A stretch of 64,000 bases of DNA from Cupriavidus taiwanensis (GTDB lineage Bacteria > Pseudomonadota > Gammaproteobacteria > Burkholderiales > Burkholderiaceae): NCBI RefSeq assembly GCF_900250075.1, contig NZ_LT977070.1, positions 1,054,001 to 1,118,000 on the forward strand, written 5' to 3'. The stretch's first letter is position 1, and each line of letters starts with the position of its first letter. The notes beneath the pieces were generated by a model, which was not told where the DNA came from, ran no database searches, and was given only the letters and a program-made list of their open reading frames with translations. Below are positions 8,212-16,887 of the stretch, piece by piece. A program made the position numbers and the translations under genes.

Positions 8212-9687
8212 TCAGTGCGTCAAGGCCATCAGGTCTGCGGCTTTGATTCGCGGATCCATCTTCCTGAGCGTCGCCAGCAACGTCTGCGCCCGGTCTTCGC
8301 CAAGCACGTCAACCGTCAGCTCCATGAACTTCGCGTCCTGCTCGGCTTCCGACATGGGATTCGCCTGGGAACCGATCGGATCTTCCACGAATACGTGCTC
8401 GGAGGTGCCATCGCGGAAGGTCACGGTGACATCGGCGACGAACTTCCCGGGGTAGCGTTGTTCGAGTTTCGGCGCCTCGGTAATGCCGATGCCGCGCGCC
8501 ACTTCCTTCACTGGGCCCATGTCGAGTTTGCCGGCCAGGTAGTCGCGATGCACCTTGTAGCCATTGCCCATGCCGAGCACGGCGAATGCCATCTGCGTTG
8601 GCAGGCTGAACTGGACGTGCTCGATATTCTTCGGTTCGTACGCGTTGGCATTGGCGGTGCCGACCACCACGTTGAAGGCGGGATGGATGCGGGCCTGGAT
8701 GTCAGCAATGTCGGCGCGGCGCGCCGCGAACGGGCGGATTGCGTCGATATACGCATGGGTGCAATAGCAGGCGCAGTACGCTTTGAGCCAGACCGTGCCG
8801 ATCTCGAACGGCTGGCCGAGGCGGAACCGCTCCTCGGCCCGGTCGTCCGGGCCACGCTGCAGGAAGGTTCGGAAGAAGCCCTTGTTGCCGCTCAGGAAGG
8901 CGCGCGGCCCCGTGATGCCGGCCTGCGCCATGTCGGCCGAGACCATGCCGCTGCGCGTCCCGATGCCGGCGTGCACCCGCTTCACCGAGCCACCGGTGGA
9001 GGTGTATTCGGTAGTGCCGGCCGCATGGCTCAGCGCGATGGAGAGCGCGTGCAGGGTGGTTTCCGCATCGAACTTGCGCAGCTTGGCCGAGACTGCCGCG
9101 GCGCCAAAGCTGGACAGTACGGCATGCGGGTGATAGCCGCGCTTGAGCAGGTCTGGCGCCGCCAGCACGCCGATACGGGTGTAGACCTCGTAGCCGGTCA
9201 CCATCGCAGTGATGACCTCCTCCAGGGTCGAGCCCAATTCCTCGCCGAGCGCGAGCGCCGCGGGAATCACGCAGCTGCCGGGATGGCTGGCGCTGGCTCC
9301 GTGCGCATCGTCGTATTCGAAGCCATGGCCATAGGCACCGTTGACGAAGGCGGCGTCCGCGGCACTCATGGTGGCTGTGCTGGCGGCGACGTGGCTGCGG
9401 CCGGGGTGTTGCTGGGCGGTGGCAAACGCGAGTACCTGGTGCGACCATGGCATCTGCGAGGTGCCGATCTGCAGGGCGAGTTGGTCGCGCATGAGCCGGC
9501 TCACCCCTGCATGGGCCGGCGCGTCGAGCTTGTCGAAGGTCAGGTCCCGGATCAGGTTAACCACAGCCTGCTCGAGAGGTGGGCAATTGACCGCCGAACT
9601 GGAATCGGATTGGTTTGTAGTCACAGGTGCGTTCCCGGGGAAAGTGTCATTGATGCGTGCCGCGTCGATGGCGACATGCACTGGCAT
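8212..9687 (-). CDS. MmgE/PrpD family protein
   Basis: About 491 residues from the ATG at 9687, which has GAGGAAT upstream. A GTG at 9624 is possible, and longer in-frame starts up to 9882 run into the divergent lysR promoter region and look spurious. Typical PrpD features are NGAYGHGFEYDDAHGASASH, HPGSCVIPAALALGEELGST and KRVHAGIGTRSGMVSADMAQ. The family includes 2-methylcitrate dehydratase, cis-aconitate decarboxylase and iminodisuccinate epimerase. Which reaction this one performs cannot be told. It lies divergent from the LysR at 9912, its probable regulator, and beside acyl-CoA hydratase and lyase genes. Confidence 0.88.
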   Translation of the reverse strand: MPVHVAIDAARINDTFPGNAPVTTNQSDSSSAVNCPPLEQAVVNLIRDLTFDKLDAPAHAGVSRLMRDQLALQIGTSQMPWSHQVLAFATAQQHPGRSHVAASTATMSAADAAFVNGAYGHGFEYDDAHGASASHPGSCVIPAALALGEELGSTLEEVITAMVTGYEVYTRIGVLAAPDLLKRGYHPHAVLSSFGAAAVSAKLRKFDAETTLHALSIALSHAAGTTEYTSTGGSVKRVHAGIGTRSGMVSADMAQAGITGPRAFLSGNKGFFRTFLQRGPDDRAEERFRLGQPFEIGTVWLKAYCACYCTHAYIDAIRPFAARRADIADIQARIHPAFNVVVGTANANAYEPKNIEHVQFSLPTQMAFAVLGMGNGYKVHRDYLAGKLDMGPVKEVARGIGITEAPKLEQRYPGKFVADVTVTFRDGTSEHVFVEDPIGSQANPMSEAEQDAKFMELTVDVLGEDRAQTLLATLRKMDPRIKAADLMALTH

Positions 9688-9911
9688 GGCGACCAGATTC
9701 CTCGCACGCATTGGGGCTGTCAATCCAAGGCGGGCCCCGGTTCCGTACAGTGAGCGCAAGCGTGCCCCCGCCCGGCCGCGGCAGCTGTGCATGCTCGCAA
9801 GGCATGACGGTATACTCGCGGTGAGATTCGCGGGCACGCAGCACGATGCTGCTACGCAACATGCGAAGCCTGACCCGGCCACAGACCGGTTCCAGCACTG
9901 AAGGAGACACC

Positions 9912-10847
9912 ATGAGCACGCTGAGCGTGCATGGCCTGACCCGGCGGGTCGACCTGTTCACCCTGCGGCTGTTCCTGACGGTGGTGGAAGAGCGCCAGAT
10001 CCGCCGCGCTGCCATTCGCGAGAACATTGCCGCCTCCGCGGCAACCAAGCGCATCCAGGATCTGGAAGACCTTGCAGGCGTGCAGTTGTTCGAGCGCAAT
10101 CCCAGCGGCGTCGCGCCGAGCGCTGCGGGCGAAGTCCTGGCGCGCCATCTGCGCCTGCTGTTCGAGAACCTCGAGGACATGCGCCGGGAACTCGGCGAAT
10201 TCTCCGAAGGCGTTCGTGGCCATGTCACCGTGGGCACCACGGGCGCCGTCATCATCCAGTACCTGGCACGCGAGATCGGCGAATTTTCCCGCAACTTCCC
10301 GCTGGTCGAGCTCGAGCTGAAACAGGACGCCAATACCAACCTGGTGCGTTCGGTGGTGGCAGGGGATGTCGACCTCGCGGTGTATATCGTCAGCCCGGAT
10401 ATCGACGATGAGCCGCTGGACAGCCTGCCGTATCGCGTCGACCGCCTGGTCGCGCTGGTGCCGCATGGCCACCCGCTGGGCGACCAGCCCGAGGTGGCCT
10501 TCGCCGACCTGATCCGCGAGTCGTTCATTGCCATGCATCCGAACACCACGCTGATGTCCGATGTCAACCGCGCCGCGCGCGAGATCGGCCGGGTGGTGCA
10601 TCCCAAGTTCACGATCAATGGTCCCGAGGCGGCGCGCAGCCTGGTTGAGGCGGGCCTTGGCGTGACCATCCTGCCGGAGTGCATGGTCTCGCTTGAGGCC
10701 AGCACGCGCTCGACTGTGCTACGGATCCCCGAACCATGGACGACTCGCAGCGTGCGCATCGGCACGCGCCGCGGCAAGGCGGTCACGGCGGCGACCCGCG
10801 CGCTGATCCGCCAGCTGACCGAGCAGCCTGAGCCGGGGTCATCCTGA
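9912..10847 (+). CDS. LysR-family transcriptional regulator
   Basis: About 311 residues from the ATG at 9912, preceded by CTGAAGGAGACACC; an earlier in-frame ATG at 9846 has no such site. The wHTH includes FLTVVEERQIRRAAIRENIA and ATKRIQDLEDLAGVQLFERN. The effector domain begins near GHVTVGTTGAVIIQYLA and includes GLGVTILPECMVSLEAS. It is divergent from the PrpD-family gene and upstream of the MaoC-lyase-MaoC-dehydrogenase run, so it could control either or both. Confidence 0.92.
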   Translation: MSTLSVHGLTRRVDLFTLRLFLTVVEERQIRRAAIRENIAASAATKRIQDLEDLAGVQLFERNPSGVAPSAAGEVLARHLRLLFENLEDMRRELGEFSEGVRGHVTVGTTGAVIIQYLAREIGEFSRNFPLVELELKQDANTNLVRSVVAGDVDLAVYIVSPDIDDEPLDSLPYRVDRLVALVPHGHPLGDQPEVAFADLIRESFIAMHPNTTLMSDVNRAAREIGRVVHPKFTINGPEAARSLVEAGLGVTILPECMVSLEASTRSTVLRIPEPWTTRSVRIGTRRGKAVTAATRALIRQLTEQPEPGSS

Positions 10848-11004
10848 GCCGAGCGGCATACCGGATGCCGGATCGCGGTTGGCGAATCGCCGTGTCGCGG
10901 AACAAAACTTGGCGCCTCGCCGCCTGCTGATTACCCTTGAGGCGTGACGGGATGCTGCGTCGTGGCATGCACATGCAAGTCCCGTCTTTCAAGGGAATGC
11001 ACCC

Positions 11005-11475
11005 ATGTCAGACGCCGCGACCGGCCGCTACTTCGAGGATTTCGTCATCGGCAGCGCCTGCCGGCATGCCATCCGCAAGACCATCTCGGAGGCCGATAGC
11101 CTCCTGTTCAGCACGCTGACCTATGGCATGGAGCCATTGCACGTGGACCAGGCGTATGCCGAAGCCGCGCCATATGGCATGCGTGCCGTCAACAGCATCC
11201 TCCTGCTGGGGTTGGCATGCGGAGTCGGTGCGGCCGGACTGGCACGGGGCCTGGTGCCGGGCACCGTTGCCTTCAGCGACGTGCGCTTCACGCGGCCCGT
11301 CTTCATCGGCGACACCATCCATGTTGAGAGCGAGGTGCTGGACAAGCGCGACGACCCTGCGCGCCCCGACGCCGGCCTGATCGAACTGGAGCGTCGTGCC
11401 TATAACCAGCGCAACGAGGTGGTAGCCAAGTTTCGCTGCCTGCAACGATTGCCGAGACGCCACCCGGCGGGCTGA
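11005..11475 (+). CDS. MaoC-like acyl-CoA hydratase/dehydratase
   Basis: A 156-residue hot-dog-fold protein. GRYFEDFVIGSACRHAIRKT and TYGMEPLHVDQAYAEAAPYG carry the H46/D48 signature of MaoC hydratases. FSDVRFTRPVFIGDTIHVES is the conserved second half. This subgroup resembles mesaconyl- or itaconyl-CoA-type hydratases more than PhaJ; that is judgement from motifs. The start is supported by AAGGGAATGCACCC. It is the first gene of a run with a CitE-type lyase, a second MaoC and an acyl-CoA dehydrogenase. Confidence 0.88.
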   Translation: MSDAATGRYFEDFVIGSACRHAIRKTISEADSLLFSTLTYGMEPLHVDQAYAEAAPYGMRAVNSILLLGLACGVGAAGLARGLVPGTVAFSDVRFTRPVFIGDTIHVESEVLDKRDDPARPDAGLIELERRAYNQRNEVVAKFRCLQRLPRRHPAG

Positions 11476-11641
11476 AGCCGTCGGTGCATCGCCGGTTCGC
11501 GCAATGCGAATCGGTGGTTCGTCAGTCACTACTTGAGTCAAACCATCTGGCCCATCTAGCATCAAGGCCACGGGATCTCCCAAAAATTTTTTGCCGTTTA
11601 TCTAACGGGTGTAAGGCAGTAATCGTTACCAGGAGACGAGG

Positions 11642-12532
11642 ATGAGTGTAAGTGCCATGAAACCGATACGATCCATGATGTTCGTGCCGGGCAACAAGCC
11701 AGACTGGATCGTGAAATCGGTGGCAGCCAAAGCGGATGCGCTGATCCTGGACCTGGAGGACAGCGTGCCGCCGGCCCAGAAGGTCGAGGCGCGTGAGATC
11801 GTCAAGTCCAAGCTGGACTGGCTAGCCGGGCAGAAACCGCGCATCTGGGTGCGCATTAACCGCAGCGCGCATCTATACGACTACGAAGACATCCTGGCCA
11901 TCGTCAGTCCGGTGGTAGAGGGCATCGTGATCTCCAAGCCTTGCGGCCCCGAGGACATTCATACCGTCTCGTCCATGCTGGCCGAGGCCGAATACCGCGC
12001 CGGTGTACCGGTGGGCCACACCCGGGTGATCCCGCTGCTGGAGACCGCTCGCTCGCTGCAATACGCCTACGAGATTGCCCAGCACGAGCGCGTGCCCGCC
12101 ATCGTCGGCGCCACGGCCAAGAACGCCGATGTGGCCCGTGCCCTCAAGACCGTCTGGTCGCTCGAAGGGCGCGAGACCTTGTACCTGAAGTCGCGCATCG
12201 TCATGGCCGCACGTGCGGCGGGCAAGCTGCCCATCGGCGGAGTCTGGCAGCAGGTGCATGACCTCGAAGGGCTCAAGGTCTCATCCGCCAATGACCGCCA
12301 GCTTGGCATGAGCGGCGAGCTGGTGCTGCATCCCTCCAACGTCGACATCGTCAACACGACCTACAGTCCCACCGAGGAGGAAGTGGCGTTCTACAAGGGA
12401 ATGATCGACGCGCTGGAAAAGGCCCAGGCCGAGGGTCGCGCCTCGTGCATCTATGACGGCGAGCACATCGACATCGCGCATGTGAAGACGGCGCGCGAAA
12501 TCATCGAGCTCGCACGATCGTTCGACAACTGA
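11642..12532 (+). CDS. CitE/HpcH-type CoA-ester lyase family protein
   Basis: A 296-residue TIM-barrel protein of the HpcH/HpaI and citrate lyase beta family. MMFVPGNKPDWIVKSVAAKA, ADALILDLEDSVPPAQK, WVRINRS, PLLETARSL (E134) and ELVLHPSNV are family motifs. Close relatives cleave citramalyl-, malyl- or methylmalyl-CoA to acetyl-CoA or propionyl-CoA plus an oxoacid. The usual second metal-ligand block (G-x-E-D) is replaced near residues 157-164 by GATAKNAD, so the active site may differ. The start follows CCAGGAGACGAGG; ATG at 11657 is an alternative. It sits 26 bp before the second MaoC gene. Confidence 0.85.
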   Translation: MSVSAMKPIRSMMFVPGNKPDWIVKSVAAKADALILDLEDSVPPAQKVEAREIVKSKLDWLAGQKPRIWVRINRSAHLYDYEDILAIVSPVVEGIVISKPCGPEDIHTVSSMLAEAEYRAGVPVGHTRVIPLLETARSLQYAYEIAQHERVPAIVGATAKNADVARALKTVWSLEGRETLYLKSRIVMAARAAGKLPIGGVWQQVHDLEGLKVSSANDRQLGMSGELVLHPSNVDIVNTTYSPTEEEVAFYKGMIDALEKAQAEGRASCIYDGEHIDIAHVKTAREIIELARSFDN

Positions 12533-12558
12533 TAGTGACCATCCAAGGAGGTAGAAAA

Positions 12559-13020
12559 ATGGCAGGCCTTTACTTCGAAGAATTCAAGCCCGGCATGGTG
12601 ATCGAGCACGCCATCCGCCGCACCGTCACCGAGACCGACAACGTCCTGTTCTCGGCCATGACCTACAACTGCGCACCGCTGCACATCGACGCCGAATACA
12701 GCAAGAATACGTTCTATGGGCAGCGCCTGGTCAACAGCATGTTCCTGCTGGCGTTGGTGGCCGGCATCACGGTGTACGAGACCACGCTGGGCACCACGCT
12801 GGGAAACCTCGGCTTTGGCGAGATTGCTTTTCCCAAGCCCACCTTCCACGGCGACACCATCCGCGTCGAGACTGAGATCATCGAAACTCGCATCTCCAAG
12901 AGCCGCACGGACTCCGGCATCGTTACCTTCCGGCATGTTGCCAGGAATCAGCGCGATGAAATCGTCTGCACTGCCGTGCGCACCGGCCTGATGATGCTGC
13001 GCCCCGCCGACAAGGCCTGA
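12559..13020 (+). CDS. MaoC-like acyl-CoA hydratase/dehydratase
   Basis: About 153 residues from the ATG at 12559, preceded by the excellent site AAGGAGGTAGAAAA; an in-frame start at 12535 is less likely. GLYFEEFKPGMVIEHAIRRT, TETDNVLFSAMTYN and APLHIDAEYSKNTFYGQRLV give the MaoC signature with H42 and D44. It is clearly paralogous to the gene at 11005, so the pair may hydrate two intermediates or form a heteromer. It stands between the lyase and the acyl-CoA dehydrogenase in a compact operon. Confidence 0.9.
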   Translation: MAGLYFEEFKPGMVIEHAIRRTVTETDNVLFSAMTYNCAPLHIDAEYSKNTFYGQRLVNSMFLLALVAGITVYETTLGTTLGNLGFGEIAFPKPTFHGDTIRVETEIIETRISKSRTDSGIVTFRHVARNQRDEIVCTAVRTGLMMLRPADKA

Positions 13021-13044
13021 CCTGACACCTGCTGGAGTAAAGCG

Positions 13045-14211
13045 ATGGATTACCAACTCAGCGCCGATCAGCTCGCCATTATTGATGCGGCAGAAAAGAT
13101 CTGTGCGGATTTTCCGCTCGAGTACTGGCGGAACAAGGACAAGAACCACGAGTTTCCGCACGAATTCTTCGAGGCTGTTGCCAGTGGCGGCTGGCTCGGA
13201 ATCTGCATGCCAGAGGAGTTTGGCGGCGCGAACCTTGGCGTGACCGAAGCCGCGCTCTTCTTGCGTACCGTGGCCCAGTGCGGCGGGCAGGCCGGAGCTT
13301 CCACGATCCACATGAACATCTTCGGCTTGCAGCCGGTCGTGCATTTCGGCACGGATGCGCAGAAGAAGGCCTGGCTGCCGCCCTTTGTTCGTGGCGAACA
13401 CAAGGCGTGTTTCGCGGTCACCGAGCCGGACACGGGCCTTGATACCACCAAGCTCAAGGTCGTGGCGAAGAAGCAGCCCGATGGCAACTACCTGATCTCG
13501 GGCAAGAAGGTCTTCATTTCGACCGCGCAGGTCGCTGACCACATGCTGATTCTCGCGCGCACCACGCCGGTCGAGGAGGTCAAGAAGCACGGCGAAGGGT
13601 TGAGCCTGTTCTACACCAAGCTCGACCGCAAATATGTGGAGATTCGGGAGATCGACAAGCTTGGCCGTGCCGCTGTCGACACCAACGAGTTGTTCATCGA
13701 CGATCTGCCGGTTTCCAAAGACTCGCTGATCGGTGAAGAGGGCAAGGGGCTGAAGTATATCTTCCACGGCATGAATGCGGAGCGCGTTTTCGTTGCCGCA
13801 GAGCAGGTCGGTATCGGCCGCGCGGTGCTCAAGCTTGCCACGCAATACGCGAGGGACCGTGTCGTCTTCGGTCGCCAGATCGGCAAGAACCAGGGTGTCC
13901 AGCATCCGCTGGCCCGCAACTGGGCGGAGCTCGAGGCTGCCAACCACATGCTGCTGGCGGCGGCCGGTCTTTACGACAAAGGGATCTCCTGCGGCTCGGA
14001 GGCAAACGCGGCCAAGCTGCTGGCCTCCGAGGCCTGCTTGAACGCTTGCCAGACCTCCATCCTCACGCATGGCGGCTTCGGCTACGCGAAGGAATATCAC
14101 GTCGAACGATTTATGCGCGAAGCCTGGATCGGCTACATTGCGCCGGTCACCCCCCAGCTTATCCTGTCGAACATCGCCGAGCGCAAACTCGGGCTGCCGA
14201 AGTCTTATTGA
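13045..14211 (+). CDS. Acyl-CoA dehydrogenase
   Basis: A 388-residue FAD enzyme. The N-terminal helical domain includes GGWLGICMPEEFGGANLG; the middle domain has CFAVTEPDTGLDTTKLK and ISGKKVFISTAQVADHM; the C-terminal domain has HGGFGYAKEYHVERFMREAW. The usual catalytic Glu of a YEGT motif is missing (YIAPVTPQL follows). Instead E246 in GMNAERVFVAAEQVG aligns with the helix-G base of isovaleryl-CoA and long-chain dehydrogenases. This hints at a branched or bulky substrate. The start follows CTGGAGTAAAGCG, 24 bp after the MaoC stop. Confidence 0.93.
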   Translation: MDYQLSADQLAIIDAAEKICADFPLEYWRNKDKNHEFPHEFFEAVASGGWLGICMPEEFGGANLGVTEAALFLRTVAQCGGQAGASTIHMNIFGLQPVVHFGTDAQKKAWLPPFVRGEHKACFAVTEPDTGLDTTKLKVVAKKQPDGNYLISGKKVFISTAQVADHMLILARTTPVEEVKKHGEGLSLFYTKLDRKYVEIREIDKLGRAAVDTNELFIDDLPVSKDSLIGEEGKGLKYIFHGMNAERVFVAAEQVGIGRAVLKLATQYARDRVVFGRQIGKNQGVQHPLARNWAELEAANHMLLAAAGLYDKGISCGSEANAAKLLASEACLNACQTSILTHGGFGYAKEYHVERFMREAWIGYIAPVTPQLILSNIAERKLGLPKSY

Positions 14212-14283
14212 CGAGCTGCGGCAGGCAGCCGGGAATAACGGCTCGGTCCAACGAAGGCCGGGCCGAAGAAAATGGAGACAGTC

Positions 14284-15087
14284 ATGGCAACCGTTCAAGT
14301 CTTGAAGCCATCGACCCGTAATCTCGACAAGGGTGACGTGCGGGTGGTGCCGCTGGCCCGCGGCCTGGCCGTGCTGGCTGCATTCAGCGCTGACCATCCG
14401 TGGATGGGCAACCACGAGATTGCCGTGGAGACTGGCATTCCGGCGCCTACCGTGTCCCGGATGCTGCATTCCCTGGCAGCACTCGGCTATGTGTGCTACG
14501 ACGAGAGCCGGCGCAAGTACCGGCTTGCGTCGGCCGCATTGACGCTGGGCTACGCGGGCGTCTCGGGCGGCGGCGTGCAACGCGCCGCCCGCATCGAGAT
14601 GCAGAAATTTGCCGACGCCAGCGATACCCATGTCATCCTGGGTGCGCGCGACCGGCTCGATGTCATCGTCAATGCATCGCAGGTTGGCAAGAACGTCTAT
14701 CTCGACACGCATCTTACCGCCGGGATCCGCGTGCCGATTGCTTCGTCCCCAATGGGCTGGGCGCTGCTCGCCGCATTGCCGGAAGGGGAGCGCTTCTACC
14801 TCCAGAGCAACGTCGAGCGCAAGAGCGGCCGTGACTGGCCGTCGCTGCGCAGGCAGATGGCGGAAGGCATGTCACAGCTCCACCAGTACGGCTTCTGCAT
14901 GTCGCCTTGCGGGCGCGAGCTGGCTTCGGTCGCGGTACCTGTCAACGTGCCGGGACATCCCTCAGTGGTGCTGGCTAGCGTTGGACGCAGCGCGAGCATG
15001 AATCGCGCCAGGATGGAGAGGGAGTTGGGCCCGAGGCTCGCTGCGACGGCGCATGCCTTGGAGGAGCGCTTGAGCACGCGTCACTGA
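14284..15087 (+). CDS. IclR-family transcriptional regulator
   Basis: About 267 residues from the ATG at 14284, with TGGAGACAG at good spacing; the ATG at 14272 is alternative. The N-terminal wHTH is VPLARGLAVLAAFSADHPWM, then NHEIAVETGIPAPTVSRMLH, SLAALGYVCYDESRRKYRLA. The C-terminal IclR effector domain includes HVILGARDRLDVIVNASQVG and IASSPMGWALLAALPEGER. It follows the acyl-CoA dehydrogenase by about 70 bp on the same strand, so it may be co-transcribed and regulate that operon. It is convergent with a second IclR gene. Confidence 0.93.
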   Translation: MATVQVLKPSTRNLDKGDVRVVPLARGLAVLAAFSADHPWMGNHEIAVETGIPAPTVSRMLHSLAALGYVCYDESRRKYRLASAALTLGYAGVSGGGVQRAARIEMQKFADASDTHVILGARDRLDVIVNASQVGKNVYLDTHLTAGIRVPIASSPMGWALLAALPEGERFYLQSNVERKSGRDWPSLRRQMAEGMSQLHQYGFCMSPCGRELASVAVPVNVPGHPSVVLASVGRSASMNRARMERELGPRLAATAHALEERLSTRH

Positions 15088-15126
15088 TGCCGCAGTGACG
15101 CCCGGGAAGGCGCCGCGGCATGACCG

Positions 15127-15942
15127 TCAGATCCGCGTATCGACATCCCGCAGCAGTTCGACGAGGTCGGCTGCCGCGGCCTTCAGCACAGGCGCGAAGC
15201 GTTCTGTGATGGCTGCCATGTCCGGCTCCAGCTCAACCGCGCCGCAGCTCAGCGACATCAGTGTGGCCGCACGTCCCACTGTGACAGGCAGGGCGATCCC
15301 GTAAGCGTTGCGCTGATACTTGCCCAGGGAAGTACAGACTCCAACGGTCTGCAGGTCCTGGAAGGCTGCGGCGATGCCGCGTTCGAGTTCGGCGATGCGC
15401 GCGCCATTCGCGCGCTTGAGGGTTTCCAGATATTCATGCCGGGCATCGGGGTGCAAGCCCCACAGCCAGGCACGGCCGGTTGCCGTCCAACCCATCGGCA
15501 GCAGCGAGCCCACGCCGAGGCGCAGAGTCGCAATGCGCGAACTGGTTCGATGTGCAATATAGAGCATGTCGAGCCGATCGGGCACGGCAAGGGCGACCGA
15601 CACATTGAGCCGGTCCGCCAGTTCCTGCAGGAAGGAATGCACGCGATCGGTGACCGGGTTGGTTTCCAGGTAGGTGTCGCCGATGTGGAGCGACGCCGGG
15701 GCGAGTTCGAATTGCGTGCTGCCGACAACGCGGCGCAGGAAGCCCAGTGCGACCAGGGTGGTGGTCAGGCGCGACACCGTTGCTTTCGGCAGGCCGGTAC
15801 GCTTGACGATCTCGCTGTTTGTAAGCGGGGTGCGCTCGGCACGGAAGGCACGGAGCACATGAAGGCCCCGCTCCAGGGTCATCGTGATCTGTGCGGGACG
15901 TGTCATGAATGGGTTCGCATTGGCGCGCGATGTGTTTTCCAT
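15127..15942 (-). CDS. IclR-family transcriptional regulator
   Basis: About 271 residues from the ATG at 15942; ATG at 15906 (MTRPAQITMTLERGLHVLRA) is an equally plausible start, and the longer frame to 16344 is not supported. The wHTH contains PLTNSEIVKRTGLPKATVSR and the effector domain contains VALAVPDRLDMLYIAHRTSS and GSLLPMGWTATGRAWLWG. It is convergent with the IclR at 14284, only moderately similar to it, and not obviously tied to a neighbouring operon. Confidence 0.9.
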   Translation of the reverse strand: MENTSRANANPFMTRPAQITMTLERGLHVLRAFRAERTPLTNSEIVKRTGLPKATVSRLTTTLVALGFLRRVVGSTQFELAPASLHIGDTYLETNPVTDRVHSFLQELADRLNVSVALAVPDRLDMLYIAHRTSSRIATLRLGVGSLLPMGWTATGRAWLWGLHPDARHEYLETLKRANGARIAELERGIAAAFQDLQTVGVCTSLGKYQRNAYGIALPVTVGRAATLMSLSCGAVELEPDMAAITERFAPVLKAAAADLVELLRDVDTRI

Positions 15943-16231
15943 ACCATTGGAACCGATAGTAGAGGCGGCAGCCGCGCGGCTCAAATGCCTATTCGCGATC
16001 TGGCGATTGCCGAAACGCGATCCGGGCCGGCAGGTGTTCGCGGGGCGGCGAACCACGATTTCGTTGATTGCCAATTGATGCGGCGCGGAACCACCTATAC
16101 GGTTCACGCCAACCGCCTCTGCAGCCTTCTCACTTGTAATCCCTGTGGCGCTTTGCTCCCCAAAACCTAGTGATTCCGGTATCCGCGCCATGTGATGGCG
16201 CGCATTGGCCGGATGGATGACGTAACCGTGT

Positions 16232-16618
16232 TCAGAAGAGGAATATGCCCTTGCCCCCAGCCTGGCCGTCGAAGCGACGATACGCCTCGTCGGCTTGTTC
16301 GAGTCGCCAGTGGTCAGTGAGCAGCTTGTCCACGTCCACGCCATGACGGGCGATGAAACGGGCGCATTCCTTCATATCGACCACCGAAAATGTGTATGAG
16401 CCCATCACCGTCCGTTGCTTGCCGATCAAGTCCTTCATCGCGTCGACGTTGAGATTCCCGCCGACCGCCATTAGAGCGATCCTCCCCCATGTCCGAGTGC
16501 AGCGCAGGCCTGCTGTCTGGGCGCTTCACCGCCCGCGCAGTCCATTGCACAGCTCACGCCCTTGCCACCGGTGAGTCGGAGGATTTCCGCCACGCATCCC
16601 ATGAGTCAGACAATATCA
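16232..16618 (-). pseudogene. Remnant of a zinc-type alcohol dehydrogenase (MDR family)
   Basis: The 3' part reads MAVGGNLNVDAMKDLIGKQR and TVMGSYTFSVVDMKECARFI, ending KGIFLF, the C-terminus of medium-chain dehydrogenases. The upstream frame gives GCVAEILRLTGGKGVSCAMD and CAGGEAPRQQACAALGHGG, the preceding Rossmann region, joined by a one-base deletion near 16475-16485. Further upstream there is a TGA in frame and the catalytic zinc domain is missing. It lies downstream of the aldehyde dehydrogenase gene on the same strand and probably once belonged to that operon. Confidence 0.78.
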
Positions 16619-16887
16619 AATGCGCAGATGCCGGCGTTCGTCGGCGGCACCGTCTTGCCCGATAGGGGTGGCACCCACTCGCCGCCAATCAGCAACCGTT
16701 TGGTATGTTTCCCGGCTGTTGTTGTCATAAGACGGAATTGCCGCCTGCGATCTCGTGCCCGTGTGACATCGCGTGTCCAAACCGCCGCTGAGAAGGATGT
16801 CGTTTCGCTCGAACACGATGTCGTACTACTCGAGAAGCCGGATGATCAACGAAGCAGCCGCAAAACGATCGTTGCCGGACGCAGCAG

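Noticed and set aside
12451-14712. A 753-codon minus-strand open frame
   Set aside because: It is antisense to the MaoC, acyl-CoA dehydrogenase and IclR genes, which all show clear family motifs; the long frame comes from the GC-rich codon pattern.
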